From positions 245,082 to 309,081 of the forward strand of contig QUJQ01000003.1 in the NCBI GenBank assembly GCA_003480725.1: a DNA stretch of 64,000 nucleotides. The letters run 5' to 3'. Every line of letters starts with the position of its first letter. Position 1 is the first letter of the stretch. Under the pieces are notes generated by a model that saw only the letters and a list, made by a program, of their open reading frames with translations, did no database searches and was not told the origin of the DNA. This stretch comes from Clostridiaceae bacterium AM27-36LB. Its GTDB lineage: Bacteria > Bacillota > Clostridia > Lachnospirales > Lachnospiraceae. A program made the translations under genes and the position numbers. Positions 43,709 through 52,572 of the stretch are shown in pieces.

Positions 43709-43751
43709 CCCCTTTCTATGTTTATTCTATCATAGAAAGGGGTTCTGTGAA
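43709..43751 (-). promoter_or_regulatory. promoter plus Shine-Dalgarno-masking inverted repeat of the Gx gene
   Basis: On the minus strand: TTCACA (43746-43751), 16 bp, TAGAAT (43724-43729). The spacer contains CCCCTTTCTATG and the leader contains its perfect complement CATAGAAAGGGG, whose 3' half is the Shine-Dalgarno (43709-43720). The -10 box is the loop. Only RNA coming from further upstream contains both arms. CTTTTGTT follows, so it may also work as a terminator. Confidence 0.7.
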
Positions 43752-43834
43752 AACCTGATATTATTCCAAATGAGTGCTTAATTCATAAGCTTTTTTGAAG
43801 AAGAATTCTCTGTTCTGATAACAGCTGACCTGAT

Positions 43835-45529
43835 TCATCTGTCATCCTCCATATCCAGAAAATATCCAAAGTTCATGTGTTCCATGGCCATATCTGCAAG
43901 ATTCACACAGCTGTTTCCCATACGGTCCACACAGTGAAGCAGTTTGGTGAACGGTGCCGATAATTTTGCTTTGCACTTTCCTTTGTTCACCCGATCCATG
44001 TGGGCTTTCCGCATGTTGATATCCAGATCCATGACTTTTTCCCGACGATGGATCAGCTTCTCCGGTTCTTCCGGTTCTCCCTGTTCCAATGCCCGCATGG
44101 CATCCCCATACATCTTGGATATCTGTTTCAGGCTCTTTCTCAGATCCTCCATAGCTTCTTCTGAAAAACTGTATTTCCGTTCTATTTTACCTGCAATCAC
44201 ATCTGTCAGATCAGCGGTCAGTTCTCCCATACGTTCCACGTCTCCACACACATGCATGAGTTTGGCTGTCTGTGTTGCCTGCAATTCTGTCAGTACACCT
44301 GCAGAAAACAGCTCTGCCAGATAATCATTGATAGCTTCCATCAAGGAATGAAGCGTCTGACCCTGTTCTTTGATCTTTCCGACCAGTGCCGGATCTTCAC
44401 TTTTGCTAAGCCCTGCCAGATCCTTCAGCATATTTTTTACCATTCCACTGCAGTGCAACACTTCCTTGGCCACCAGCTTCAATGCAACAGTTGGCTGACC
44501 GATAACTTTCTTATCAAGAAAAGCCGGCTGAAGCGGATTGACTTTTGCATCTTTTGCATCCGGGATCAGCCACATAACGATCTTCACCATCAATCCGAGC
44601 AGACATACCCACACTACCGTCATTGTCAGATTAAATAATGTATGCGCGTTCGCAATCTGTCTGGAGATTACTTCCACTTCCGGTCCCTTGGGAGAGATTG
44701 CCTGGATCAGTGCAGCATAAGGCTTTACAAACCAGATAAATACAAGGGAGCCGGACAGATTGAAAATGGTATGTGCAATCGCCGTCCTCTTGGCATCACG
44801 GCTCTGTCCAAGAGATGCCAGCAGTGCAGTGATGGTCGTTCCGATATTATCTCCCAGAAGAATCGGGATTGCTCCCACCAGTCCCAGAATACTCGTCACT
44901 CCATCTGCACCCGGCTGGGCTGCAAAATTCTGCAGAACTGCAATCGTCGCACTACTGCTCTGTACTACCAGCGTCATTGCCGTACCAAGCAGAAGTCCAA
45001 GCACCGGAATACCGGACACTTTTCCGATCAGATCTGTAAACACCGGACTGGATGCCAGCGGCTTCATCACATCCCCCATGGTCTCAATGCCAAGGAACAA
45101 TAAGCCGAATGCAAATATAGTCTGTCCGATACTCTTGATCCGCTCTGATTTACAGACGAATGTCAGAATAAATCCAATAAAAATAAACGCATAAATATAG
45201 TCTGTGATCTTAAAGGCTATAATCTGCGCGGTCATAGTAGTACCAATATTTGCTCCGAAAATAATCGAAATTGCCTGTGGCAGACTCATAAGTCCTGCGC
45301 TGACAAAACCAATGGCCATGACCGTGGTGGCACTGCTGCTCTGCAATACAGCAGTTACCAGTGCACCTGCGATCACACCCATGATCCGGTTCTTTGTCAG
45401 AAGTGCAAGAATCGACTTCATTTTCTCTCCGGCTGCCTTCTGAAGACTTTCACTCATCAGATTCATGCCATAGATGAATACAGCAAGTCCACCCAACAGT
45501 CCAAATACAATCTGCATATTTTCTTTCAT
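43835..45529 (-). CDS. Na+/phosphate cotransporter with C-terminal PhoU-like domain
   Basis: 564 residues. Nine or so membrane helices with the inverted repeats of the NptA/PNaS family, each with a QSSSAT motif (LQSSSATTVMAIGF near residue 65; VQSSSATIAVLQNF near 190). A C-terminal cytosolic helical part (about 350-550) is PhoU-like. It imports phosphate with sodium. It lies 38 bp after phoU and is most likely the last gene of the pst operon. Confidence 0.93.
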   Translation of the reverse strand: MKENMQIVFGLLGGLAVFIYGMNLMSESLQKAAGEKMKSILALLTKNRIMGVIAGALVTAVLQSSSATTVMAIGFVSAGLMSLPQAISIIFGANIGTTMTAQIIAFKITDYIYAFIFIGFILTFVCKSERIKSIGQTIFAFGLLFLGIETMGDVMKPLASSPVFTDLIGKVSGIPVLGLLLGTAMTLVVQSSSATIAVLQNFAAQPGADGVTSILGLVGAIPILLGDNIGTTITALLASLGQSRDAKRTAIAHTIFNLSGSLVFIWFVKPYAALIQAISPKGPEVEVISRQIANAHTLFNLTMTVVWVCLLGLMVKIVMWLIPDAKDAKVNPLQPAFLDKKVIGQPTVALKLVAKEVLHCSGMVKNMLKDLAGLSKSEDPALVGKIKEQGQTLHSLMEAINDYLAELFSAGVLTELQATQTAKLMHVCGDVERMGELTADLTDVIAGKIERKYSFSEEAMEDLRKSLKQISKMYGDAMRALEQGEPEEPEKLIHRREKVMDLDINMRKAHMDRVNKGKCKAKLSAPFTKLLHCVDRMGNSCVNLADMAMEHMNFGYFLDMEDDR

Positions 45530-45567
45530 TTGTCCTCTTTCCCCATTATCTTTCTCTTTAAAACTAT

Positions 45568-46215
45568 TTACTCGTGCGCTTTATGTTCTCCGGTGACGGA
45601 ATACTCCACCCACTCGGCAATATTCACTACATGATCGGCAATACGTTCAAAATATTTTGCCACCATTACCATGTCAATGCAGATCTCACCCTGATCCGAC
45701 TCTTCTGCAATAGCTGTGATCAGCTCGGATTTCACCTGATTGAACAGCTCATCCACCGCATCATCCTGCTTCATAACCTTTCTGGCCAGCAACAGATCTT
45801 TCTTTACAAATGCTTCAATACTGTCTGTCAGCATTCCCATAGCTGCCTCTGCCATCTGCTGGATATGTACATGCTGGGTCAGCTCACTATTCTCCAGATA
45901 TTTGGTAATGTCCGCAATGTCGGATGCCTGATCTCCGATCCGCTCCATATCAGAGATCATCTTCAGAGCTGCGGAAATATTTCTCAGGTCTCTTGCCACC
46001 GGCTGCTGCTGGAGCAGAAGCTTCATACACAGAGACTCAATATCTCGCTCCTTGTGGTCGATCTCATATTCTGTCAGGAATGCCTTCTGTCTTGCCTGTT
46101 TATCAGAATACAGAAGAGCTGTCATGGCATCCGCCACAGCCTCTTTACAGAGGGCTCCCATACTGATCAGATCTTCGTTCAACTGCTGCAACTGTTTTTC
46201 AAACTGATTTCTCAT
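45568..46215 (-). CDS. phoU: phosphate signalling protein PhoU
   Basis: 215 residues from ATG 46215; earlier in-frame codons would overlap pstB. Two three-helix PhoU repeats are evident, each with the acidic E-x3-D-x3-D type metal-binding pattern (EYEIDHKERDIE, and its second copy near MVAKYFERIADHV). It restrains phosphate uptake and signals to the Pho two-component system. Starts 4 bp after pstB. Confidence 0.94.
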   Translation of the reverse strand: MRNQFEKQLQQLNEDLISMGALCKEAVADAMTALLYSDKQARQKAFLTEYEIDHKERDIESLCMKLLLQQQPVARDLRNISAALKMISDMERIGDQASDIADITKYLENSELTQHVHIQQMAEAAMGMLTDSIEAFVKKDLLLARKVMKQDDAVDELFNQVKSELITAIAEESDQGEICIDMVMVAKYFERIADHVVNIAEWVEYSVTGEHKAHE

Positions 46216-46219
46216 ATCA

Positions 46220-46969
46220 TCAACCAAACCTTCCTGTAATATAATCCTCAGTTCTCCGGTCTTTCGGCATAGAGAACAGTTTCTCGGTCTTGTCATACTC
46301 GACTACTTCTCCCAGCAGGAAAAATGCGGTATTATCAGAGATACGTACTGCCTGCTGCATGTTATGAGTAACCATGATAATGGTGTAATCTTTCTTCAGC
46401 TCCAGTGCCAGGTCTTCGACTTTGGATGTGGAGATCGGGTCCAGTGCGGAAGTCGGCTCATCCATCAAGAGCACATCTGGCTGTACTGCCAGTGCTCTCG
46501 CAATGCAGAGACGCTGCTGCTGTCCACCGGACATTCCCAGTGCGCTCTTTTTCAGACGATCCTTTACTTCATCCCAGATGGCTGCTCCGCGCAAAGACTT
46601 CTCAACGATATCGTCAAGCTGGGATTTATTATGAATGCCGTGGGTTCTCGGTCCATAGGCAATATTGTCATAGATGCTCATCGGAAATGGATTCGGCTTC
46701 TGGAATACCATTCCCACCCGTTTTCTCAACAGGTTTACATCTATATTTTTATAGATATCCACACCGTCCAAAGTGATCTCCCCGGTGATCTTACATCCTT
46801 CTATCAGATCATTCATACGATTCAGGGATTTCAATAGAGTGGATTTTCCGCATCCGGAAGGTCCGATGAACGCTGTGATTTCTTTCTCCGGAAGATCCAG
46901 ATTTACATTTTTCAAGGCATGGAAATCTGTGTAATAAAGATCCAGATTCGATATGTTAAATTTACCCAT
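46220..46969 (-). CDS. pstB: phosphate ABC transporter ATP-binding protein
   Basis: 249 residues. Walker [10 protein letters not shown], signature [15 protein letters not shown], Walker [13 protein letters not shown] and a switch His in VTHNMQQ. Energises PstCA import of phosphate. Start ATG 46969 lies 7 bp after pstA with AGGAG upstream; an earlier in-frame ATG inside pstA is unlikely. Confidence 0.97.
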   Translation of the reverse strand: MGKFNISNLDLYYTDFHALKNVNLDLPEKEITAFIGPSGCGKSTLLKSLNRMNDLIEGCKITGEITLDGVDIYKNIDVNLLRKRVGMVFQKPNPFPMSIYDNIAYGPRTHGIHNKSQLDDIVEKSLRGAAIWDEVKDRLKKSALGMSGGQQQRLCIARALAVQPDVLLMDEPTSALDPISTSKVEDLALELKKDYTIIMVTHNMQQAVRISDNTAFFLLGEVVEYDKTEKLFSMPKDRRTEDYITGRFG

Positions 46970-46976
46970 AATTTTC

Positions 46977-47852
46977 TTAGCTCCTCGTAAACTTCTTCGC
47001 AATAAATGCGGAAAGTGCATTGATCAAAAGTACCATAACAAGCAATACCACTGCAGTCGCATAAGCCTGCTCCATATAGAGACCTTCGTTCAGAAGTGCA
47101 TACATATGTATTGCAAGTGTACGGCCGGATGACATCATATCAAAGATTGGCACACCAGCCAGTTTTGTAGTGGGGATACCAGGTACGGTTCCCGCCGTAT
47201 AGATCAGTGCTGCTGTTTCACCTGTGATACGACCGATAGCCAGGATCACACCTGCCAGAATACCAGGAATCGCACTTGGCAAGATGACTACAAATACGGT
47301 TCTAAGTCGTCCGGCTCCCAGACCAAAGCTTCCTTCCCGATAGGAATCCGGCACTGCTTTTAATGCTTCCTCCGTGGTTCTCATAATGGATGGGAGAACC
47401 ATAATAGCCAATGTCAAAGCACCGCTCAGCATAGAATAGCCCCAGTGAAATGCCACACCAAACATCAGGTAACCAAATAATCCATATACAATAGAAGGAA
47501 TACCGGACAGTGTCTCTGTCGTCATACGAACCAGTTTCACCAGCTTGTTGCCGCGCTTCGCATATTCAACAAGATAAATGGCAGAGAATACACCTACTGG
47601 CACTGCAAACAGAAGAGTTACAAATGTCATTACGATCGTGTTGATGATCGCCGGCATCATAGATACGTTATCCGTATTGTATTCCCATGCAAACAGGCTT
47701 GGCTTCAGGCAGGGAACACCTTTGATCAGAATATATCCGATCAGAGATACCAGCACTGCCACTGTGATGACTGTTGCTCCCCAGACCAGTATTCTTAAAG
47801 CTGCTGCTTTCATTTTCTGAATCTTTGTATAATCTTTTTTCTTCTTAGCCAT
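46977..47852 (-). CDS. pstA: phosphate ABC transporter permease PstA
   Basis: 291 residues, six membrane helices. The EAA-type loop [24 protein letters not shown], which contacts PstB, is plain. The Lys-rich N-terminus is cytoplasmic. The start overlaps the pstC stop by 8 bp. Confidence 0.95.
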   Translation of the reverse strand: MAKKKKDYTKIQKMKAAALRILVWGATVITVAVLVSLIGYILIKGVPCLKPSLFAWEYNTDNVSMMPAIINTIVMTFVTLLFAVPVGVFSAIYLVEYAKRGNKLVKLVRMTTETLSGIPSIVYGLFGYLMFGVAFHWGYSMLSGALTLAIMVLPSIMRTTEEALKAVPDSYREGSFGLGAGRLRTVFVVILPSAIPGILAGVILAIGRITGETAALIYTAGTVPGIPTTKLAGVPIFDMMSSGRTLAIHMYALLNEGLYMEQAYATAVVLLVMVLLINALSAFIAKKFTRS

Positions 47853-48699
47853 TGCTATCTCCCTTCTTGATCAGCGAGAACAGCACATTGATGATCAGAA
47901 TAAATACAAACAGCACTACACCTGTAGCAATCAGTGCTTCTCTGTGAAGTCCTGCCGCATAGCCCATCTCCAGTACAATGTTGGCTGTCATGGTACGGAC
48001 ACCTGCCAGCACACTTCCTGGTATCACCGGCTGGTTACCTGCCACCATGATCACCGCCATGGTCTCTCCGATAGCACGACCAACTCCAAGGATCACACCT
48101 GCCATGATTCCAGACTTTGCTGCCGGAAGAACAGCACAGAACACACTGCGTTCGTGGGTATCTCCCAGTGCCAGTGCTCCTTCATAATAGCTCTCCGGAA
48201 CTGCCCGAATCGCACTCTCTGAAACTCCGATGATCGTTGGCAGGATCATGATTCCCAGAAGAACAGAAGCTGTAAGTACTCCTTTTCCACTGGTTCCGGT
48301 CAATTGCTGTATGATCGGAACGATCACCACCAGTCCAAAAAATCCATATACTATGGAAGGAATTCCTGCCATCAGCTCAATGGCCGGTTTCAGGATCGGA
48401 TATATTTTTTTCGGACAAAATCTTGCCATAAATACCGCACACAGGATTCCGATGGGAACTCCCACAAGAATGGCTCCTGCGGTCACATAGATGCTTCCCA
48501 CGATCATAGGAAAGATACCAAAGATTTCATTCATTGGCTTCCATTTGATCCCGGTCAGAAACTTGATCGGTCCAATCTTGGCAATTGCCGGAAGTCCATT
48601 GGCAAACAAAAAGATGCAGATTAAAGCTACTGCCAGAATAGAAACACATGCTGCGATCAGGAATACTCCGTGCATGACGGTCTCTTTTACATTTTTCAT
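47845..48699 (-). CDS. pstC: phosphate ABC transporter permease PstC
   Basis: 284 residues from ATG 48699 (GGGAG, 7 nt); an earlier in-frame ATG has no ribosome-binding site. Six membrane helices and the EAA loop AIRAVPESYYEGALALGDTHERSV. Forms the channel with PstA. An 84-bp gap with a stem-loop separates it from pstS. Confidence 0.95.
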   Translation of the reverse strand: MKNVKETVMHGVFLIAACVSILAVALICIFLFANGLPAIAKIGPIKFLTGIKWKPMNEIFGIFPMIVGSIYVTAGAILVGVPIGILCAVFMARFCPKKIYPILKPAIELMAGIPSIVYGFFGLVVIVPIIQQLTGTSGKGVLTASVLLGIMILPTIIGVSESAIRAVPESYYEGALALGDTHERSVFCAVLPAAKSGIMAGVILGVGRAIGETMAVIMVAGNQPVIPGSVLAGVRTMTANIVLEMGYAAGLHREALIATGVVLFVFILIINVLFSLIKKGDSNG

Positions 48700-48725
48700 A
48701 TAGATTCTCCCATCTGCGTAAACAG

Positions 48726-48758
48726 GCAAGGGTGAAAGCATCCTGTTTTCACCCTTGC
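48726..48758 (-). repeat. stem-loop between pstS and pstC
   Basis: GCAAGGGTGAAA pairs perfectly with TTTCACCCTTGC (12 bp, 9-nt loop) right after the pstS stop. It lacks a long T-run, so it is probably a leaky terminator or mRNA-stabilising hairpin favouring pstS. Confidence 0.7.
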
Positions 48759-48782
48759 ATCCTGCCCTTTGTGCAGCTGTTT

Positions 48783-49745
48783 TTACTGAGCGATCTCGGA
48801 CCAGTCAGTGGTTACTCCGGTGTAGATGTTCAGTACATCTTCAGAAGTAAGTTCAGTGATCGGGTTCTCTTTGTTTACGATAACTGCGATACCATCCAGT
48901 GCGATCACCTGCGGAGTCAGCTGTGCAGCTTCCTCATCTTTCAGCTCTCTGGAAGCCATTCCGATATCATAGGTTCCATCAATCGTGGAAGTCATACCAG
49001 TGGTAGAATCACTCTGCTGTACCTCGATGGTTGCATTCGGATTCACTGCAATATAAGCCTCTTTCAGTTTCTCCATAACCGGTGTTACAGAAGAAGATCC
49101 ACCGACTGTGATCTTGTCTTCCGGCTTGGTTCCCTCAAATGCGCCGGTATTGCCTTCGCTTACATAACCGTTCTCCTCAACAACTGCCTGCCCTTCCTCG
49201 CTTAAGATGAAATCGATGAAGTCCTTTGCAAGTCCATCCGGATCACCTTTGGTTGCGATGTTGAACGGACGGGATACTTTGTAGGTTCCGCTCTTTACAT
49301 TCTCAGCAGTTGCCTCAGCTCCGTCGATCAGAACTGCTTTTACCTGGCTCTCATCCAGGGATCCAAGAGATACATAACCGATAGCTGCTTTGTTGCCTGC
49401 TACAGTAGTCATCATTACAGAAGTACTGTTGGTGATCTCTGCGCTGTCGATGGTGTTGTCTACTTTATTACCATCTGCATCTTTCTGCTCAATTCCGAAC
49501 AGCTCGATGAATGCGCCTCTGGTACCGGATCCATCTTCACGGGACAGTACGGAGATTGCTCCGCTTGCTGCTCCTGCTGCGGCGGTATCTGCTGCGGTAT
49601 CCTCTGCTGCATCAGCAGTATCTGCCGTGGTGTCCTCTGCTGCGGTCTCAGTTGTGGTATCTGCTGCTGTATCATTGCTTCCGCATCCTGCAACTGTGGT
49701 TGCGGTCATTGCCATTAACATCATTGCTACGATTACTTTTTTCAT
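48783..49745 (-). CDS. pstS: phosphate-binding lipoprotein PstS, apparently circularly permuted
   Basis: 320 residues. Signal peptide with lipobox VAGC, then an Ala/Thr/Asp-rich linker (about 25-65). The mature part starts with the block normally in the C-terminal half of PstS (ISVLSREDGSGTRGAFIELF, YVSLGSLDESQVKAV, SRPFNIATKGDPDGLAKDF). It then reads the block normally at the N-terminus (ITVGGSSSVTPVMEKLKEAY, STTGMTSTIDGTYDIGMASR, IALDGIAVIVNKENP) and ends at YTGVTTDWSEI, exactly where the usual protein would continue into the first block. Phosphate-contacting SSSVT and SREDGSGTR are both kept. First gene of the pst operon. Confidence 0.9.
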   Translation of the reverse strand: MKKVIVAMMLMAMTATTVAGCGSNDTAADTTTETAAEDTTADTADAAEDTAADTAAAGAASGAISVLSREDGSGTRGAFIELFGIEQKDADGNKVDNTIDSAEITNSTSVMMTTVAGNKAAIGYVSLGSLDESQVKAVLIDGAEATAENVKSGTYKVSRPFNIATKGDPDGLAKDFIDFILSEEGQAVVEENGYVSEGNTGAFEGTKPEDKITVGGSSSVTPVMEKLKEAYIAVNPNATIEVQQSDSTTGMTSTIDGTYDIGMASRELKDEEAAQLTPQVIALDGIAVIVNKENPITELTSEDVLNIYTGVTTDWSEIAQ

Positions 49746-49782
49746 AATAATTCTTCTCTCCTTCATATCATGACTTTTTGTT

Positions 49783-49803
49783 TGGCACTTTCTGATTTAG
49801 TGC
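49783..49803. repeat. small hairpin in the pstS leader
   Basis: GGCACTTTCTGATTTAGTGCC: a 6-bp stem with a 9-nt loop, 38 bp before the pstS ATG. It is in the 5' UTR; no function is assigned. Confidence 0.45.
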
Positions 49804-49839
49804 CATTTCCTTAGTACGCTTATGATATTACAGTCCCCA

Positions 49840-49879
49840 TGTAAAATCTAAAATCGCTTTTATGTGAAATGTATGTAAA
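49840..49879 (-). promoter_or_regulatory. Pho-box-like direct repeats upstream of pstS
   Basis: On the minus strand TTTACA, TTCACA and TTTACA occur at 49874-49879, 49863-49868 and 49840-49845. The starts are spaced 11 and 23 bp, close to multiples of the 11-bp period of PhoP-binding TT(A/T/C)ACA repeats. It is 95 bp upstream of the pstS start. Confidence 0.6.
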
Positions 49880-49972
49880 ATCTGATGCCAGCGCACCGGC
49901 GTCTGTACATTTGTTGCTTGTTTAGGATAGTTGGATGTATAAATAAAGTTGAACTGATAGTTTTCTCAAAAC

Positions 49973-50009
49973 AAGAAACAGGGCAGTCATAGCGACTGCC
50001 CTGTTTCTT
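49973..50009. terminator. strong terminator of the Rpn-like gene
   Basis: AAGAAACAGGGCAGTC / GACTGCCCTGTTTCTT, a perfect 16-bp stem with a 5-nt loop; the T-rich arms allow termination on the minus strand and perhaps on both. It lies 3 bp after the stop at 50013. Confidence 0.9.
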
Positions 50010-50012
50010 CTA

Positions 50013-50882
50013 TTATATCTTCTCACCAAATTCTTCTATCAATTTATTTCTAAAATCATCATCTCTCACCGCTCGTTCTAGGTCATTTCCACGCCCGGCA
50101 TTTACAAGTTTCAAAGCCACATAAGCCATTGTCACTTCTCCTGTTTTTATGCCTTTTTCTTCAATCCGGTCTAATACATCACACATGGTTTTTAATCCTC
50201 CTTTATCATTTTTCAATTCTTCATTGTAAATATCTTCAAATCTGTGATCATCCGTCATAATACTAAGTAACTGCAGAACTTCTTTCACGTGTTTTATCTG
50301 CTGATGACTCGGTATAAAATCCTTGTGTTTCTGTTTCTGCGAAAAGAACTCCGCAACTATTCTAAAATCACTCTTAAACTTCTGAATCTGATCATCTGAC
50401 AGATATGCAATCTGATATAAATTAATTTTATAATCGTTAACATAATCATCAAACCCATCTGGAATATTCAACCGATCTTTTAGTGAAATCGAATCTGTCC
50501 ATGGAGTCCTATGTCCGAAATACAACACAATTGTTATAACAGGATATCTGTTATCTCTAACACTCTCTTTTCCCAGTAATTGTGCTCTATATTCCATTCC
50601 ATCATATGCAATGACACGTAACGGCATATCTGGATCTGAACTTGTCTGATTTTCAACCCCTATACATGCCAACCGCAGATTCCCACACTTCCATCTTTTT
50701 GCCACATCTCTGTCAATTTCATGAAGTTTTCCATCTGCTTTATATGCGGTCCTTGTAGTCTGATCTTCCAGATCATTTTCTAATATAACCTCTTTACCGC
50801 CAAACAACAATACATTTACAATATCCGAAAATACATCATTGTAAGACAGCAATACCTTTTCTGCAATATCTTTTTCCCCCAT
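50013..50882 (-). CDS. Rpn family PD-(D/E)XK nuclease-like protein
   Basis: 289 residues. The N-terminal pattern SYNDVFSDIVNVLLF, RDVAKRW and LACIGVENQT matches the Rpn/transposase_31-like family of PD-(D/E)xK nucleases (acidic residue in the first helix, E-x-Q core). The middle is variable (YVNDYKINLYQIAYLSDDQI), with a helical C-terminus. Family members promote recombination or act in phage defence. The gene is AT-richer than its neighbours, suggesting acquisition. It has its own terminator. Confidence 0.75.
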   Translation of the reverse strand: MGEKDIAEKVLLSYNDVFSDIVNVLLFGGKEVILENDLEDQTTRTAYKADGKLHEIDRDVAKRWKCGNLRLACIGVENQTSSDPDMPLRVIAYDGMEYRAQLLGKESVRDNRYPVITIVLYFGHRTPWTDSISLKDRLNIPDGFDDYVNDYKINLYQIAYLSDDQIQKFKSDFRIVAEFFSQKQKHKDFIPSHQQIKHVKEVLQLLSIMTDDHRFEDIYNEELKNDKGGLKTMCDVLDRIEEKGIKTGEVTMAYVALKLVNAGRGNDLERAVRDDDFRNKLIEEFGEKI

Positions 50883-51041
50883 TTAAATCCCATCCTTTGT
50901 ATATTTTATAATATAAACAAACTGTTGTCACTACCATTTATTAGCAGGAATACAACTATTCGTTTATTTTTTTCATTGGAATCTTTCTCTCGACTTGAGA
51001 TAGATTATACGATCTCTTGATTACGATTAGATAATATCACG

Positions 51042-51065
51042 TGTTGCTTGGAAATACAAGCAACA
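51042..51065 (+). terminator. terminator-like hairpin before the MATE promoter
   Basis: TGTTGCTTG-GAAATA-CAAGCAACA perfect 9-bp stem followed by TTTTTA on the plus strand, 18 bp upstream of the MATE -35 box. It would stop plus-strand transcripts antisense to the Rpn-like gene. Confidence 0.6.
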
Positions 51066-51083
51066 TTTTTATATGAAAACATC

Positions 51084-51147
51084 TTGACAAACAAAATCCT
51101 CCCGATTACAATTTTTCAGCAACAATTATTTGTAACAGGGAGGATTT
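51084..51147 (+). promoter_or_regulatory. promoter plus Shine-Dalgarno-masking inverted repeat of the MATE gene
   Basis: TTGACA (51084-51089), 17 bp, TACAAT (51107-51112). The spacer holds AAATCCTCCC (51094-51103) and the leader holds its exact complement GGGAGGATTT (51138-51147), which contains the Shine-Dalgarno. GATTACAA and TTGTAACA extend the pairing. Start near 51119 excludes the left arm. Confidence 0.72.
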
Positions 51148-51152
51148 CTTCT

Positions 51153-52502
51153 ATGCAGTTAAATATGACAAAAGGCAAGCCGCTGCCGGTCATTCTGATG
51201 TTCACTGTACCGCTGATCATCGGAAATGTCTTTCAGCAGCTATATAATATGGTAGATACAATTATCGTAGGCAGATATGTAGGTGCTGATGCACTGGCAG
51301 CTGTTGGCTCCACCGGAACCATCATGTTCCTGATCACCGGTTTTTCTCAGGGGATCACTGCCGGTTTTTCTGTGCGTGTTTCCCAGAAATACGGAGCGCG
51401 GGATCAAATTGCAGTAAAGCGGAATGTGGCAAATGGTATCTTACTCTCTATCATCTCTGCTGTGATCCTGACTGTATTCTCCGCATCTATTATGAAACCT
51501 TTGCTTCATATTATGAATACACCGGACAATATCTATGATATGGCATATTCCTATATTATCGTAATCTGCATCGGAATTGCCGCAAATATTTTTTATAATT
51601 TATTCTCCTCGTATCTTAGAGCAATTGGAAACAGCCAGATTCCTCTGTTTTTTCTGGTATTTTCTGCCTGTCTCAACGTTGTACTGGATCTTTTGTTTGT
51701 TGTAAAACTTCAGATGGGTGTTGCCGGAGCCGGATGGGCAACCAACCTGTCCCAGGCTATCTCTGCTGTTCTCTGTGCGCTTTACATCTGGTTTAAAACA
51801 CCAGACTTAAAGCCTGAATCAGATCAGTGGAAATTGTCACCGCAGGACACAAAGCCCCAGCTGGCTGCCGGTATTCCCATGGCACTCCAGTTTGCTATCA
51901 CCGCATCCGGAACCATGATCATGCAGTCTGCGATCAACCTCTTTGGCTCTGAGGCAGTGGCTGCCTACACAGCTGCCGGAAAGCTCCAGAACATTCTCAC
52001 TCAGGGAATGGTAGCCATGGGGCAGACCATGGCCACATATGGCGGGCAGAATTACGGCTGTTGCAATCTGAAACGCATCCGCTTGGGTGTCCATGCAGCT
52101 CTATTTGCTGAATTTATCTATTCCATGATCGCCAGTGCTACTATGATATTACTCCTGAAACCTTGTCTCCATCTGTTCTTCTCCGGAGATGTAGATATGA
52201 ATGCCATGATACCATGGGCTACCACTTACAGTTACATGTGTGCCCTCTTCTTTCTTCCGCTCTGCACGATCTTTATCTTCCGAAATATCATGCAAGGTTG
52301 CGGATATGGCTTTCTTCCCATGATGGGAGGGGTAGCTGAACTGATTGCCAGACTGGTCGTTTCTATGCTTTCCATGAAGCTTCTCAGTTATCGCCTGGCA
52401 TGCTTTGCCGATCCTGCTGCCTGGATCGCTGCAGCTGTATTTACTGGTGTTTCCTATCTATATGTCATGCGGCAGATTGAGAAAGAATTTCAAACAACTT
52501 AA
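51153..52502 (+). CDS. MATE family efflux transporter
   Basis: 449 residues from ATG 51153 (GGGAGG). Twelve membrane helices in two homologous halves. The N-terminal KPLPVILMFTVPLIIGNVFQQLYNMVDTIIVG is typical of Firmicutes MATE proteins. It exports drugs or metabolites using Na+ or H+. An in-frame ATG at 51048 lies upstream of the promoter and is rejected. The TauE-like gene is 70 bp downstream on the same strand. Confidence 0.93.
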   Translation: MQLNMTKGKPLPVILMFTVPLIIGNVFQQLYNMVDTIIVGRYVGADALAAVGSTGTIMFLITGFSQGITAGFSVRVSQKYGARDQIAVKRNVANGILLSIISAVILTVFSASIMKPLLHIMNTPDNIYDMAYSYIIVICIGIAANIFYNLFSSYLRAIGNSQIPLFFLVFSACLNVVLDLLFVVKLQMGVAGAGWATNLSQAISAVLCALYIWFKTPDLKPESDQWKLSPQDTKPQLAAGIPMALQFAITASGTMIMQSAINLFGSEAVAAYTAAGKLQNILTQGMVAMGQTMATYGGQNYGCCNLKRIRLGVHAALFAEFIYSMIASATMILLLKPCLHLFFSGDVDMNAMIPWATTYSYMCALFFLPLCTIFIFRNIMQGCGYGFLPMMGGVAELIARLVVSMLSMKLLSYRLACFADPAAWIAAAVFTGVSYLYVMRQIEKEFQTT

Positions 52503-52572
52503 TACTTTGTTTATAATCAGGTTTTAATCTTTACAGAGTAAAAAATCTGATGATAAATGAAGGAGAATCCAT

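Noticed and set aside
51048..51152. An upstream start adding 35 residues to the MATE protein
   Set aside because: It would begin upstream of the -35 box and lacks a ribosome-binding site; family members begin near the ATG at 51153.
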